Shown here: piece after piece, positions 8,515 through 16,742 of the stretch
How the letters are laid out: every line of letters begins with the position of its first letter
Position numbering within the stretch: position 1 is the stretch's first letter
DNA from: Firmicutes bacterium TM09-10
Lineage (GTDB): Bacteria > Bacillota > Clostridia > Lachnospirales > Lachnospiraceae
Length of the DNA stretch: 64,000 nt
Direction of reading: 5' to 3'
Assembly: GCA_003481005.1 (NCBI GenBank)
Contig: QUKC01000002.1
Coordinates: forward strand, 62,001-126,000
Position numbers and translations under genes: made by a program
Notes under the pieces: generated by a model
Databases searched by the model: none
Told to the model about the DNA's origin: nothing
Seen by the model: the letters and a program-made list of their open reading frames with translations, nothing else

Positions 8515-11127
8515 TTACCTCATCTGTATTTCTATCTCCGGCTGCGGTACGTCCAGACAGGAAAATCCGATCTGTACCTTGAACAGGTCGCCGTCCAGAT
8601 AGATTTCAAACGTTCCCTTCTGCAGCGTCGTCAGGTTCTGTGCAATCGACAGTCCCAGTCCGCTGCCCTCCGTACTTCTGGAAATATCGCCGCGGATAAA
8701 CCGTTCCGTCAGCTCCTCGGCACGGATGTTCAACGCCTGCGCGGAAATATTTTTCATTGTAAATACCGCGATTTCCCTATCATCCTGTCTGACTCTGCGG
8801 ATTTCCAGATAGACCCGCGTGCCTTCCAGCGCATACTTGCAAACATTGGAAAACAAATTCTCCACCACGCGCCAGATTCTTCTCGGATCGGCTTCGATAT
8901 AAACCGGCTCCGGCGGCAAACTGACGATCATTTCCAGGCATTTTTCCTTTAATTTGTCATCGAACTCCCCGCAGGTCTGCTTGACGAGTTCCTTGAAGTC
9001 CAGTCGCTCCATCTGCAAAGAAATATTGCCGGACGTGATCTTGGACGCTTCCACCAGATCGTCCGTCAGCTGCTTCAGGCGCTGGGACTTCGCATCCAAC
9101 ACCTGTATATAGCCTTTCGCGCGCTCGTTGTCGATCTGCTCGCGCTTTAACAGGTTCACAAAATTGATAATTGACGTCAGCGGCGTTTTGATATCATGGG
9201 AAACATTCGTAATCAGATCGGCTTTTAACCGTTCGTCCTTCATGCTCTTTTCAACCGCCGTCTTGATGCCGTCTCCGATGCCGTTGACCGCTTCTGCCAG
9301 CTCCCGGTTTTCTCCGTGCATGTCGGAAAGATCGACCTTCAGATCCAGATCGCCACGCCCCAATCGAACCGCAGTGTCCACAATCTGCTGCAGATCCTTT
9401 TTCGAACTGTACAGCACCAGAATCGCAATGATATCGATTACAGCCGCAATCAAAATTCCTACAACACCGCAGCCGCCCAGAATCAGGTTGCCCGCAAGCA
9501 ACAGCAAAAACGGAAGCAGACTTCTGACCAGAATGTGCCCGTTGTCATAAAGCCGCAGCACTCCGTTTCCAATCCGACTGAAAATCAGCCGCAGCATGGA
9601 ATTGCTCCACAGTGTATGCGCCCTCGCCCGTCTGACAAGACTCAAATAGAAAAACAAAAACACATCGTCCAGTAAAAAGGCAACAACACCCACTGCAAAC
9701 GGAAACCATACCGCATGCGTCACATCCGTCAACGTCGTCTGTGCAAGCAGATACAAAAGCCAGCTGACGCCGAGGATCATACCCATCATCAAAATCCCTG
9801 CCGCCACAAACGGCTCCGTCAGCACCGTGTCCCGAATCCTTAATTCAATCTGATAACCGCCGCCCTCTTTGCGGACGCGCCCTTCATACCGGGTTACCCG
9901 AAGCAGCAGCCAGACAGAAACCACAAGAAATAACATGCCGGCTGCAGCCAGATAACCGTAATAAGGAACGACTCTGTGGTACGCCGCACGCGCGGTTGCA
10001 AAGCCGTCCTGTGCCGGATACGTCGTATCAACTGCCAGCCATACCCGCGTATTATCGCCAAAGGCATACTGATAGGAGGACAGCTCCTGTCTAAGCTCCT
10101 CCGCAGCAATCTCCGTATTCGTCAAAAGCTCCGCCCGATCTGCGTTATAGCACAGATATCTGCCATATTCTTCAAATTGTCTCGTGATTTCGTCTAATTT
10201 TTTATCTGAAAAATCGTCCTTCAGATTCGTATAATAATGGAGTTCGCCATCCTGATCCATCCGGTAACAATATCGGATATTTGACACGTCCAGACCGTAA
10301 CTGTCTTTGTACGCCGAATATTCGGAAAAATTATAAAAAAGTTCCTTCGATGTCGTCTTTAAATCGTCCCGCAGCTGAATGTATTCGTCTGTGTCGGACG
10401 CATATTGCGCCAGGTCCTTTCCCTCCGCAGACAGATACCGGGGCACCAAAAGATCCAGCTCCATCCCATCTGCATCCGAATAATTCAGTCCCAGCTCCTC
10501 GCACTTTTTCTGATATTCTTCCCGGCTGGAGGGAAGCTCCTGAATCATCTGCATCGAAAGCGACTGCTTCTGCCGTTTCTGATCCAGCTTCTGCAACACA
10601 TTCAGGGTTGCCGTTTCCCCGTTCCAGTCGTTCCCGCTCAGCCCCTCCTGACCGGAAAAAACGCTGGAATCCCCTTTAAAATAAGCGTCCAGCTGTGCCT
10701 TCGTCGCAAAAACCTTTTCCGTCACGAAGCCATAATTTCCCCATTTGACCAGATCATCCAGATAAAAAGACGCCGTTGCCGTCGTGTCACGGACATCTTC
10801 CTGCCTGTGGGCAAATTCCGCGATATCGATCTGCTTTTGTCCATTATAAGTTCCGTCCGTTTCCAACTGGCTTCGGATGACAGAAAGCCGCGTCACTCCC
10901 CGGATTTCTTCGGACAGAATATCCGTGAACAGATCGGAATTTTCAAACGAATTACTGTTTTCAAGCAGATTGATCTGCTGTTCATACAGCCTGCCGTTTC
11001 TCTCCACGCTGACCGAGCTATTGCAGGCAAGCCCGACAAAAATTGCCGCAAAAGCCGCTGCCAGCACTTTCTGAAAAATGAGCAGCACTCTTCTGTCCTT
11101 CTTTCCAATGACCCATTTCTTTTTCAT
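8515..11127 (-). CDS. Large membrane sensor histidine kinase
   Basis: 870 residues. One N-terminal membrane helix (about residues 15-35) is followed by a very large extracytoplasmic region of roughly 350 residues. Four or five membrane helices follow (about residues 390-600), then a HAMP-like linker, HisKA with the phospho-acceptor in NVSHDIKTPLTSIINF (His near 642) and an HATPase with a GSGLGLSIAQNL G-box. The upstream ATG at 11160 overlaps the regulator stop (ATGA), but AGGAG nine bases before the ATG at 11127 favours the shorter start. The large outer domain looks lineage-specific, so the signal is unknown. It pairs with the OmpR-type regulator just upstream. Confidence 0.9.
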   Translation of the reverse strand: MKKKWVIGKKDRRVLLIFQKVLAAAFAAIFVGLACNSSVSVERNGRLYEQQINLLENSNSFENSDLFTDILSEEIRGVTRLSVIRSQLETDGTYNGQKQIDIAEFAHRQEDVRDTTATASFYLDDLVKWGNYGFVTEKVFATKAQLDAYFKGDSSVFSGQEGLSGNDWNGETATLNVLQKLDQKRQKQSLSMQMIQELPSSREEYQKKCEELGLNYSDADGMELDLLVPRYLSAEGKDLAQYASDTDEYIQLRDDLKTTSKELFYNFSEYSAYKDSYGLDVSNIRYCYRMDQDGELHYYTNLKDDFSDKKLDEITRQFEEYGRYLCYNADRAELLTNTEIAAEELRQELSSYQYAFGDNTRVWLAVDTTYPAQDGFATARAAYHRVVPYYGYLAAAGMLFLVVSVWLLLRVTRYEGRVRKEGGGYQIELRIRDTVLTEPFVAAGILMMGMILGVSWLLYLLAQTTLTDVTHAVWFPFAVGVVAFLLDDVFLFFYLSLVRRARAHTLWSNSMLRLIFSRIGNGVLRLYDNGHILVRSLLPFLLLLAGNLILGGCGVVGILIAAVIDIIAILVLYSSKKDLQQIVDTAVRLGRGDLDLKVDLSDMHGENRELAEAVNGIGDGIKTAVEKSMKDERLKADLITNVSHDIKTPLTSIINFVNLLKREQIDNERAKGYIQVLDAKSQRLKQLTDDLVEASKITSGNISLQMERLDFKELVKQTCGEFDDKLKEKCLEMIVSLPPEPVYIEADPRRIWRVVENLFSNVCKYALEGTRVYLEIRRVRQDDREIAVFTMKNISAQALNIRAEELTERFIRGDISRSTEGSGLGLSIAQNLTTLQKGTFEIYLDGDLFKVQIGFSCLDVPQPEIEIQMR

Positions 11128-11156
11128 GAGCCCGTACTCCTTTCCGGCTTTTTTCG

Positions 11157-11852
11157 TCACGGCTGCTTCTCGATCTTGTATCCGACACCCCAGACAACCT
11201 TCAGATAACGGGGCTCCTTCGGGTTAATCTCAATCTTTTCCCGGATGTGTCGGATATGGACAGCCACTGTATTGTCCGCACCGATTGCCTCTTCTTCCCA
11301 GATGCTTTCATAGATCTGATTAATCGAAAAAACACGCCCCTGATTGCGCACCAGAAGCAACAGAATATTGTATTCAATCGGTGTCAGCTTGACTGGCTCC
11401 CCGTCCACCGTAACCTCTTTGGTCTCGTCGTTGATCACGAGTCCGCCAGCGCGGAACACTGCATTATTGTCCGTGTTTAAATTTCCCAGCTTCGTGTAGC
11501 GGCGCAGCTGCGACTTCACCCGCGCAACGAGCTCAAGCGGATTAAACGGTTTTGTCACATAGTCGTCCGCGCCGATGTTCAGCCCCAGAATCTTGTCCGC
11601 GTCCTCGGATTTTGCCGACAGGATAATGATCGGAATGCTGCTGTATTCCCGAATTTTGAGCGTCGCATGGATTCCGTCCAGCTTCGGCATCATAATATCG
11701 ATAATCAGAAGCTGAATGTCGTTTTCTTTTAACGCCCGGATCGCCTGCTCCCCGTCATATGCCTTGATGACATTGTAACTCTCCTGCGCCAGATAAATTT
11801 CGATTGCTTCCACAATCTCTTTATCATCGTCACATACCAGAATATTTGTCAT
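11157..11852 (-). CDS. OmpR-family response regulator
   Basis: 231 residues. The receiver domain (1-120) has the acidic pocket CDDD near residue 8, the phospho-acceptor in LLIIDIMMPKLDG (Asp near 53), Ser/Thr in ILSAKSED and the lysine in DDYVTKPF. A winged-helix DNA-binding domain follows (about 140-230), with LTPIEYNILLLLVRNQGRVF and the recognition region NTVAVHIRHIREKIE. First gene of a three-gene operon with the sensor kinase and the unknown protein at 7659-8504. Targets are unknown; no clear direct-repeat operator was found upstream. Confidence 0.93.
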   Translation of the reverse strand: MTNILVCDDDKEIVEAIEIYLAQESYNVIKAYDGEQAIRALKENDIQLLIIDIMMPKLDGIHATLKIREYSSIPIIILSAKSEDADKILGLNIGADDYVTKPFNPLELVARVKSQLRRYTKLGNLNTDNNAVFRAGGLVINDETKEVTVDGEPVKLTPIEYNILLLLVRNQGRVFSINQIYESIWEEEAIGADNTVAVHIRHIREKIEINPKEPRYLKVVWGVGYKIEKQP

Positions 11853-11968
11853 AATACCCTCCGTTTCCTGCTTTCTCTCTATTAAATCAGAAAAATCTGA
11901 ATCTGCTGTCCGGGATATTCTTAATATTTTATAAAGATTTACCGGCAGCAGCCGTTTTTACGCGCATT

Positions 11969-12865
11969 CTATTGCTTCAGCATCAGAAACGCCGCCAGAT
12001 TTCCGCGTTTTCCCTTGCTGGCCCGATGGGAAAACAGATAGCCCGGATTGCAGCAGGTACAGATATCCGTCATCGACAGATGCTCCTTTAAAATCCCTGC
12101 GCCAAGCAAAATTGCTTCATTGGCACGCCACAGGTCCAGCTGATATTTTCCATTGACCTTTTCGGTCAGTATATTTTTCATGGAAACGTCCTGATATCTC
12201 TCCTGAGAAAAGAGCTTTTCAAAAGGTTCTGCCACATCTTTTCCGACTTCATAGCAGTCCTGACAGATCGACGGCCCAATCGCCGCAAAAATATCCTCCG
12301 GACAGCTTCCATACGCCTCGCGCATCGCTTCGACTGTCTTTTTTCCCATCTCACCGACTGTCCCCCGCCACCCGGAATGAGAACAGCCGATCGCATGATG
12401 CACCGGATCGACAAACAAAAGCGGCACACAGTCCGCATAAAACGTGCCAAGTATCAGCCCGGGCACGTTTGTGATCAGCCCGTCCACATCCCGATAATCT
12501 TTTTCTTTCGTCACGCCCTTTCCTGCATCCTCTTTTTCCACACGGCGGATGTTTGTCGTATGGGTCTGATCGGAGCAGACGAACGCGTCCGAAGTTGTCC
12601 CGAACACGCCTGCCGCCCGCCGGAAATTTTCATCCACCGCCTCCCGGCTCGTATCCCGCGCATAGCTGAAATTGAAAGAAGCACAGTCCCCGGTACTGAC
12701 ACCGCCGAACCTGCTGGTGACCATATGAGTCACTATATTTAACCGTTCTAACGCCGGAAAAGCGAGATATTCCACCTCTCCGCTTTTGTGAATTTCCATC
12801 CCCGGATAACCCGTCTTTTTCCGGATCAGATCTTTTTTTGCTATCTTCGTCTCCTGCTGTTCCAC
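11969..12865 (-). CDS. pgeF: Peptidoglycan editing factor PgeF (YfiH, multicopper-like laccase domain)
   Basis: 298 residues. The family removes wrongly incorporated amino acids from UDP-MurNAc peptide precursors, and some members act on polyphenols or purine nucleosides. Metal and active-site residues are visible: CSDQTHTTNI near 97-106, TFYADCVPLLF near 140-150, CSHSGWRGTVGEMG near 160-173 and a terminal HRASKGKRGNLAAFL. The start is a GTG at 12865: AGGAGG lies eight bases before it, and it overlaps the end of yraN by 25 bases, which suggests translational coupling. The stop TAG is within a CAATAGAATGC half-repeat at 11964-11974. Confidence 0.9.
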   Translation of the reverse strand: MEQQETKIAKKDLIRKKTGYPGMEIHKSGEVEYLAFPALERLNIVTHMVTSRFGGVSTGDCASFNFSYARDTSREAVDENFRRAAGVFGTTSDAFVCSDQTHTTNIRRVEKEDAGKGVTKEKDYRDVDGLITNVPGLILGTFYADCVPLLFVDPVHHAIGCSHSGWRGTVGEMGKKTVEAMREAYGSCPEDIFAAIGPSICQDCYEVGKDVAEPFEKLFSQERYQDVSMKNILTEKVNGKYQLDLWRANEAILLGAGILKEHLSMTDICTCCNPGYLFSHRASKGKRGNLAAFLMLKQ

Positions 12866-13224
12866 GTCCCTGCCCTCCTGTATTCAAATGCATTTTGAAT
12901 CCACTGGATCTCTTTCCTGCAGACCGCCACCACGTCAAAGCGGATCTGTACATCCCCCTCTGCAGGATGCTTCCACAGATACCAGTCTGCGCAACGGCAG
13001 ATTTTTTCCTGCTTTGCGCTCCCAACCGCCTCCAACGCTGTCCCAAATCGGTCGTCGTTCCGATATTTTACTTCAAAAAAAACAAGGCAGCCCCGGTGAA
13101 ACCCGATGATATCGATTTCTCCCCTGCTGCACCTGTAATTACGCTCCAGAATGTTTACTCCGCTGCGCATCAGATAAGCTGTCACTGCTTCCTCCCAGAA
13201 AGCGCCCGCCTGTCTTTTATTCAT
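12841..13224 (-). CDS. yraN: YraN / UPF0102 family nuclease-like protein
   Basis: 127 residues with a restriction-endonuclease-like fold. The core motif is GEIDIIGFHRGCLVFFEVKYR (E-x-D and E-x-K) at about residues 35-56. Family knowledge: UPF0102 proteins are widespread beside rnhB and lepB and are suspected to act in DNA processing, but the role is not proven. It begins one base after the rnhB stop and overlaps pgeF, so it is in the middle of an operon. Confidence 0.9.
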   Translation of the reverse strand: MNKRQAGAFWEEAVTAYLMRSGVNILERNYRCSRGEIDIIGFHRGCLVFFEVKYRNDDRFGTALEAVGSAKQEKICRCADWYLWKHPAEGDVQIRFDVVAVCRKEIQWIQNAFEYRRAGTWNSRRRR

Positions 13225-14034
13225 TTAACCTTCTTTCACAAAATGACCGATGAAGCTTCTGCGGTGAATCGCCGTCGGTCCCATGGTCTGCAGCGTCTCG
13301 ATATGCTCTTTTGATCCATACCCTTTATTGCGTGCAAATCCGTAGCCCGGAAAAACTTCCTCATACTGCTCCATCATCCGGTCCCTCGTCACCTTCGCTA
13401 CAATGCTCGCCGCAGCAATAGATACGCTTTTTGCATCTCCCTTGATGATCGGGACCTGTTGAATTGCCACCTGCGGAATCCTTACCGCATCGTTTAGCAG
13501 AACTGCAGGCTGAGGATTCAGTTTTTCAATCGCCTGACGCATCGCTTCGTAGGTCGCCTGCAGGATGTTGATCTCATCGATTCGCTGTGGGCTGACAATC
13601 CCGATTCCCACCGCCACTGCGTGCTCCAAAATGACGTCATATAACTGTTCCCTTTTTTCTGCAGAAAGCTGCTTGGAATCGTTCAGATACAATATTTCGC
13701 AGTTCTTCGGCAAAATAACCGCGCCTGCAACAACCGGTCCTGCCAGCGGTCCCCTTCCAACCTCGTCAATGCCGCAGATCAGGCCTTCGTTTTCATAGTC
13801 CCGTTCATACTGCTGCAGCTGATAAATCCGCGCCGTTTCCTTTTCCAGCGTCTCCCGCTGCTTTTCCGAACGCCGGATCAGCGCCTGCACACCGCTTCTT
13901 GTGTCTTCCCGATAGGTTTGTTCCAGATTCTCCAACAGACCTGCCGCAGACTCTGCTTCTGTCCGCATGGAGGCTTTCTTCAAGCGCTCTCCGGCTTCTG
14001 CAAACCGCGCTTTGATTTCCCCGATTTTTTCCAT
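13225..14034 (-). CDS. rnhB: Ribonuclease HII
   Basis: 269 residues. Cleaves the RNA strand of RNA-DNA hybrids and single ribonucleotides in DNA. The catalytic motif GIDEVGRGPLAGPVVAGA is near residues 88-105, and later acidic residues lie in LNDSKQLS and NDAVRIP. About 85 residues precede the catalytic domain, with a charged helical character (ERLKKASMRTEAESAAGLLE); many Firmicutes enzymes have such an N-terminal part. Between lepB and yraN in one operon. Confidence 0.93.
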   Translation of the reverse strand: MEKIGEIKARFAEAGERLKKASMRTEAESAAGLLENLEQTYREDTRSGVQALIRRSEKQRETLEKETARIYQLQQYERDYENEGLICGIDEVGRGPLAGPVVAGAVILPKNCEILYLNDSKQLSAEKREQLYDVILEHAVAVGIGIVSPQRIDEINILQATYEAMRQAIEKLNPQPAVLLNDAVRIPQVAIQQVPIIKGDAKSVSIAAASIVAKVTRDRMMEQYEEVFPGYGFARNKGYGSKEHIETLQTMGPTAIHRRSFIGHFVKEG

Positions 14035-14046
14035 ATCAGATGTCCC

Positions 14047-14592
14047 TTACTGATGTTTTAACACTCCAAATTTATGAAACGGCCAGATTCTGACCCACGC
14101 TTTTCCGATAATCTGATCCCGGTGGATATTTCCGACGCTCGGCTCCCGGCTGTCCGAGCTGTTGTTTCGATTATCGCCCAGCACAAAATATTCGTCCTCG
14201 CCGAGGGTAATGGGCTCGCCTGCGCGCCCCGGTGACAGCATCACTTCCTTGCCGTAGCCTTCCTCCAGCACCTGTCCGTCAATGTAAATCGTTCCGTCCG
14301 TGCCGATCTGAACCGTTTCGCCGGGCAGACCGATAATCCGCTTAATATAGTAAACATTTTCATCGTACTGGAATGGGAACACGATAATATCAAAGCGCTG
14401 CGGATCCTTGAAACGATACGAAATCTTGTCTACGATCAGGTTATCGTTATTGCTCAGTGTCGGCTCCATCGAGCTTCCGTTGACCTCCGTGCGCTGTCCG
14501 ACAAATGTGATCACCAGCCAGGTAATACCCAGGACAACTACGATATATAAAAGCGTGCTTCCGATTTCTTTCAGGATTGCTTTTCCACTCAT
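14047..14592 (-). CDS. lepB: Signal peptidase I, copy A
   Basis: 181 residues. Cleaves signal peptides of exported proteins at the outer face of the membrane. One N-terminal membrane helix (TLLYIVVVLGITWLVITFV, about 13-31). The catalytic serine is in VNGSSMEPTLSNND (about 38-51) and the lysine in YYIKRIIGLPGE near 82-93. The C-terminal box is GDNRNNSSDSR near 140. Only 3 bases separate it from rbgA upstream. A second, diverged copy lies at 15558-16142 on the far side of rbgA. Confidence 0.93.
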   Translation of the reverse strand: MSGKAILKEIGSTLLYIVVVLGITWLVITFVGQRTEVNGSSMEPTLSNNDNLIVDKISYRFKDPQRFDIIVFPFQYDENVYYIKRIIGLPGETVQIGTDGTIYIDGQVLEEGYGKEVMLSPGRAGEPITLGEDEYFVLGDNRNNSSDSREPSVGNIHRDQIIGKAWVRIWPFHKFGVLKHQ

Positions 14593-14595
14593 GGC

Positions 14596-15483
14596 TTACG
14601 CCTCCTTTTTCGGCAATTCCAGCGTCATGCGGCCGAGCCTGCCGCTGCGAAAATCATCCAGAACGAGGGCCGCGCCCTTTTCATATTCCGGCTCGCCGCC
14701 CTTTTTCAGACAACCGCGGGACTTGCAGACTGCTTCCAGAAGGGCGAGGGCCGAATGGAGGGACGCCTGCGCGTCGCCATCTGCGCCCGCTGTATCCAGT
14801 GTCAGCTGATACCGCTTTTCCAACGCCTCCGGGTAATTCTCCCCGATAAACACAAGCAGGGAAAGTGCCATTTCTTCGCGGTTTAAGATTTCATCGTTCA
14901 TCGAGCCGATCAGTGCGAGGCGTTCTCCCACCGCCTGATCTTCGAATTTCGGCCACAGGATGCCGGGCGTATCCAAAAGCTCCAGACCCTTGTTCAGGCG
15001 AATCCACTGCTTGCCCTTCGTTACGCCGGGCTTGTTGCCGGTTTTCGCGCACGCCTTTCCTGCGAAGCTATTGATAAACGTCGATTTTCCTACGTTTGGA
15101 ATTCCTGCCACCATCGCACGCACCGGACGGTTCAAAATACCGCGTTTGCGGTCGCGCTCGATCTTTTCCCGGCAGGCTTCCTGAACCTTGCCCTGAATCG
15201 CTTTCATCCCGGTGCCGCTTCTGGCGTTGATTTCCAGTACAGCAAAGCCAAGACTTTCAAAATATGCCGTCCAGGCGCGGTTTGCAGCCGGATCGGACAG
15301 ATCGGATTTATTCAATAAAATCAGGCGTGCCTTGTTTTTCCCCATCTCGTCGATATCAGGATTGCGGCTCGATTGCGGACATCTGGCGTCCACCAATTCG
15401 ATAATCAAGTCGATCAGCTTGATATCTTCCTGCATCGCGCGGCGCGCTTTCGTCATATGTCCGGGATACCACTGGTATACCAT
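14596..15483 (-). CDS. rbgA: Ribosome biogenesis GTPase RbgA (YlqF)
   Basis: 295 residues. A late 50S assembly GTPase. The G motifs are circularly permuted as expected: G4 LLNKSDL near residue 60, then G1 GIPNVGKSTFINS near 128-140 and G3 LLDTPGILWP near 172. The chosen start (15483) gives MVYQWYPGHMTKARR, the standard N-terminus. A frame open upstream to 15606 would overlap lepB2 and is not used. AAAGGAAAG lies before the ATG. The C-terminal helical RNA-binding region is present. Confidence 0.92.
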   Translation of the reverse strand: MVYQWYPGHMTKARRAMQEDIKLIDLIIELVDARCPQSSRNPDIDEMGKNKARLILLNKSDLSDPAANRAWTAYFESLGFAVLEINARSGTGMKAIQGKVQEACREKIERDRKRGILNRPVRAMVAGIPNVGKSTFINSFAGKACAKTGNKPGVTKGKQWIRLNKGLELLDTPGILWPKFEDQAVGERLALIGSMNDEILNREEMALSLLVFIGENYPEALEKRYQLTLDTAGADGDAQASLHSALALLEAVCKSRGCLKKGGEPEYEKGAALVLDDFRSGRLGRMTLELPKKEA

Positions 15484-15557
15484 AGTTTTCTTTCCTTTTC
15501 TGTAACTGTGAGGGTACTGAACAGTTACCCTTTTCTTTATAATAGTCTGTGTGATTC

Positions 15558-16142
15558 TCAGTGAATCAGCCCCCAGCCATCCGTGCCGTTTCCGAAATGG
15601 AACCACGCCTCGCCGACGATCGTGCTGCGCAGCACCGGACCGACATTGGCAGAACGACTGTCCTCACTGTTATTACAATTATCGCCGAGCACGAAATATT
15701 CGTCCTTGCCCAGCTTGATTTCATTCTCTGCAATACCGGCTGACGCGATCAGATCCATCTCTTCATTTTCCTGCGCCTTACCGTCTATATATAAAATGCC
15801 GTCCTGAATCAGGACGGTCTGCCCCGGAACCGCTACAACACGCTTCACATAATAGTGGGCATTCTGATTACCGTTTGGCAAAAATACCACCACATCCCCT
15901 GTCTGCGGAGAAAAGAAACGATACTTTAAGCGGTTAACCAAAATTCCCTGTCCGTTCGTCAGCCCCGGCTCCATGGAAACGCCGATCATGTTCGTGCGCA
16001 GTCCGACCGCCCAGATCACCATAAACGCCAGAAAAACTGCCAGTACAGACAGCACAATCCAACTGAACACCTCTTTGACCGCCTGCATGCTGAGCCCTTT
16101 TTTCTTCCGGTAAAACTGCAGTCCACGCTGTCTTCTTCTCAT
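15558..16142 (-). CDS. lepB: Signal peptidase I, copy B
   Basis: 194 residues from MRRRQRGLQFYRKKK. A basic cytoplasmic tail precedes one membrane helix (about residues 33-55). Catalytic serine in MIGVSMEPGLTNGQG, lysine in YYVKRVVAVPGQ, and the C-terminal box reads GDNCNNSEDSRSANVG. In copy A that box is GDNRNNSSDSR, so copy B carries Cys instead of Arg, but the catalytic pair is intact and it should be active. GGAG six bases before the ATG at 16142 decides the start. Tandem signal peptidases with different preferences are usual in Gram-positives. Confidence 0.88.
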   Translation of the reverse strand: MRRRQRGLQFYRKKKGLSMQAVKEVFSWIVLSVLAVFLAFMVIWAVGLRTNMIGVSMEPGLTNGQGILVNRLKYRFFSPQTGDVVVFLPNGNQNAHYYVKRVVAVPGQTVLIQDGILYIDGKAQENEEMDLIASAGIAENEIKLGKDEYFVLGDNCNNSEDSRSANVGPVLRSTIVGEAWFHFGNGTDGWGLIH

Positions 16143-16194
16143 ACAAATCTCCATTCCGCAGCCGCCGTTTCGTCCTGCAGACATCCTAAAAAGC

Positions 16195-16223
16195 AAAAAA
16201 GGGGCTGCCGTTACTGGTGCCCC
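16195..16223 (-). terminator. Terminator after rplS
   Basis: On the minus strand GGGGCacc...ggcaGCCCC is followed by TTTTTTG. It separates rplS from the signal peptidase cluster. Confidence 0.75.
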
Positions 16224-16237
16224 TCTCTTCGCAATTC

Positions 16238-16585
16238 TTATTTTACAACTTCTTTGACCTTTGCGCGCTTACCGACTCTGTCTCTTAAGTAGTTCAGCTT
16301 TGCTCTTCTTACTTTACCCTTACGAACAACTTCTACCTTCTCAACGTTGGGAGAATGTAAAGGCCAGGTCTTTTCAACGCCGACGCCGTTGGAGCTCTTT
16401 CTTACGGTAAAGGTTGCACGGTTGCTGCCGCCCTGTTTCTTTAAAACAACACCTTCGAATACCTGAACTCTCTCACGGTTGCCTTCCTTGATCTTACCAT
16501 ATACTCTTACGGTATCGCCTGTCTCAAATGCAGGTACTTCAGCTTTCAGCTGAGCAGCTTCGATCTCTCTGATAATTTCGTTCAT
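16238..16585 (-). CDS. rplS: 50S ribosomal protein L19
   Basis: 115 residues from [12 protein letters not shown], the usual length. Conserved blocks [30 protein letters not shown] and [18 protein letters not shown] are present, as is the basic C-terminus [19 protein letters not shown]19 sits at the 30S-50S interface. AGGAGG lies seven bases before the ATG at 16585. It has its own strong promoter and terminator, so it is transcribed apart from trmD even though it lies next to it. Confidence 0.97.
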   Translation of the reverse strand: MNEIIREIEAAQLKAEVPAFETGDTVRVYGKIKEGNRERVQVFEGVVLKKQGGSNRATFTVRKSSNGVGVEKTWPLHSPNVEKVEVVRKGKVRRAKLNYLRDRVGKRAKVKEVVK

Positions 16586-16664
16586 TGCTTTTCCTCCTGA
16601 TTTCTGGATGTTCTTAATACGATTCCCGTAACAGAGGACCATCTCCTTTTTTCGCAACATTTGC

Positions 16665-16693
16665 AGTATAACATAGCTTTCTCAAATATGCAA
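16665..16693 (-). promoter_or_regulatory. Sigma-A promoter of rplS
   Basis: TTGCAT, a 17-nt spacer and TATACT on the minus strand. The leader is about 70 nt before the rplS start; it could hold an L19 autoregulatory leader, but I could not confirm its fold. Confidence 0.75.
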
Positions 16694-16742
16694 GGATTTT
16701 CTTCCTAATAGGAAAAATACCACCCGGTTTTACCGCCAGCGC

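Noticed and set aside
10405..11208. Plus-strand open frame of 267 codons
   Set aside because: Antisense to the sensor kinase; composition reflects the codon use of the real gene.
13780..14034. N-terminal extension of ribonuclease HII as a novel fusion
   Set aside because: Many Firmicutes enzymes of about 255 residues have a similar helical N-terminal part.
16586..16660. Coding sequence upstream of rplS
   Set aside because: The frame is open but lies over the leader after a clear promoter; L19 has its normal length from 16585.
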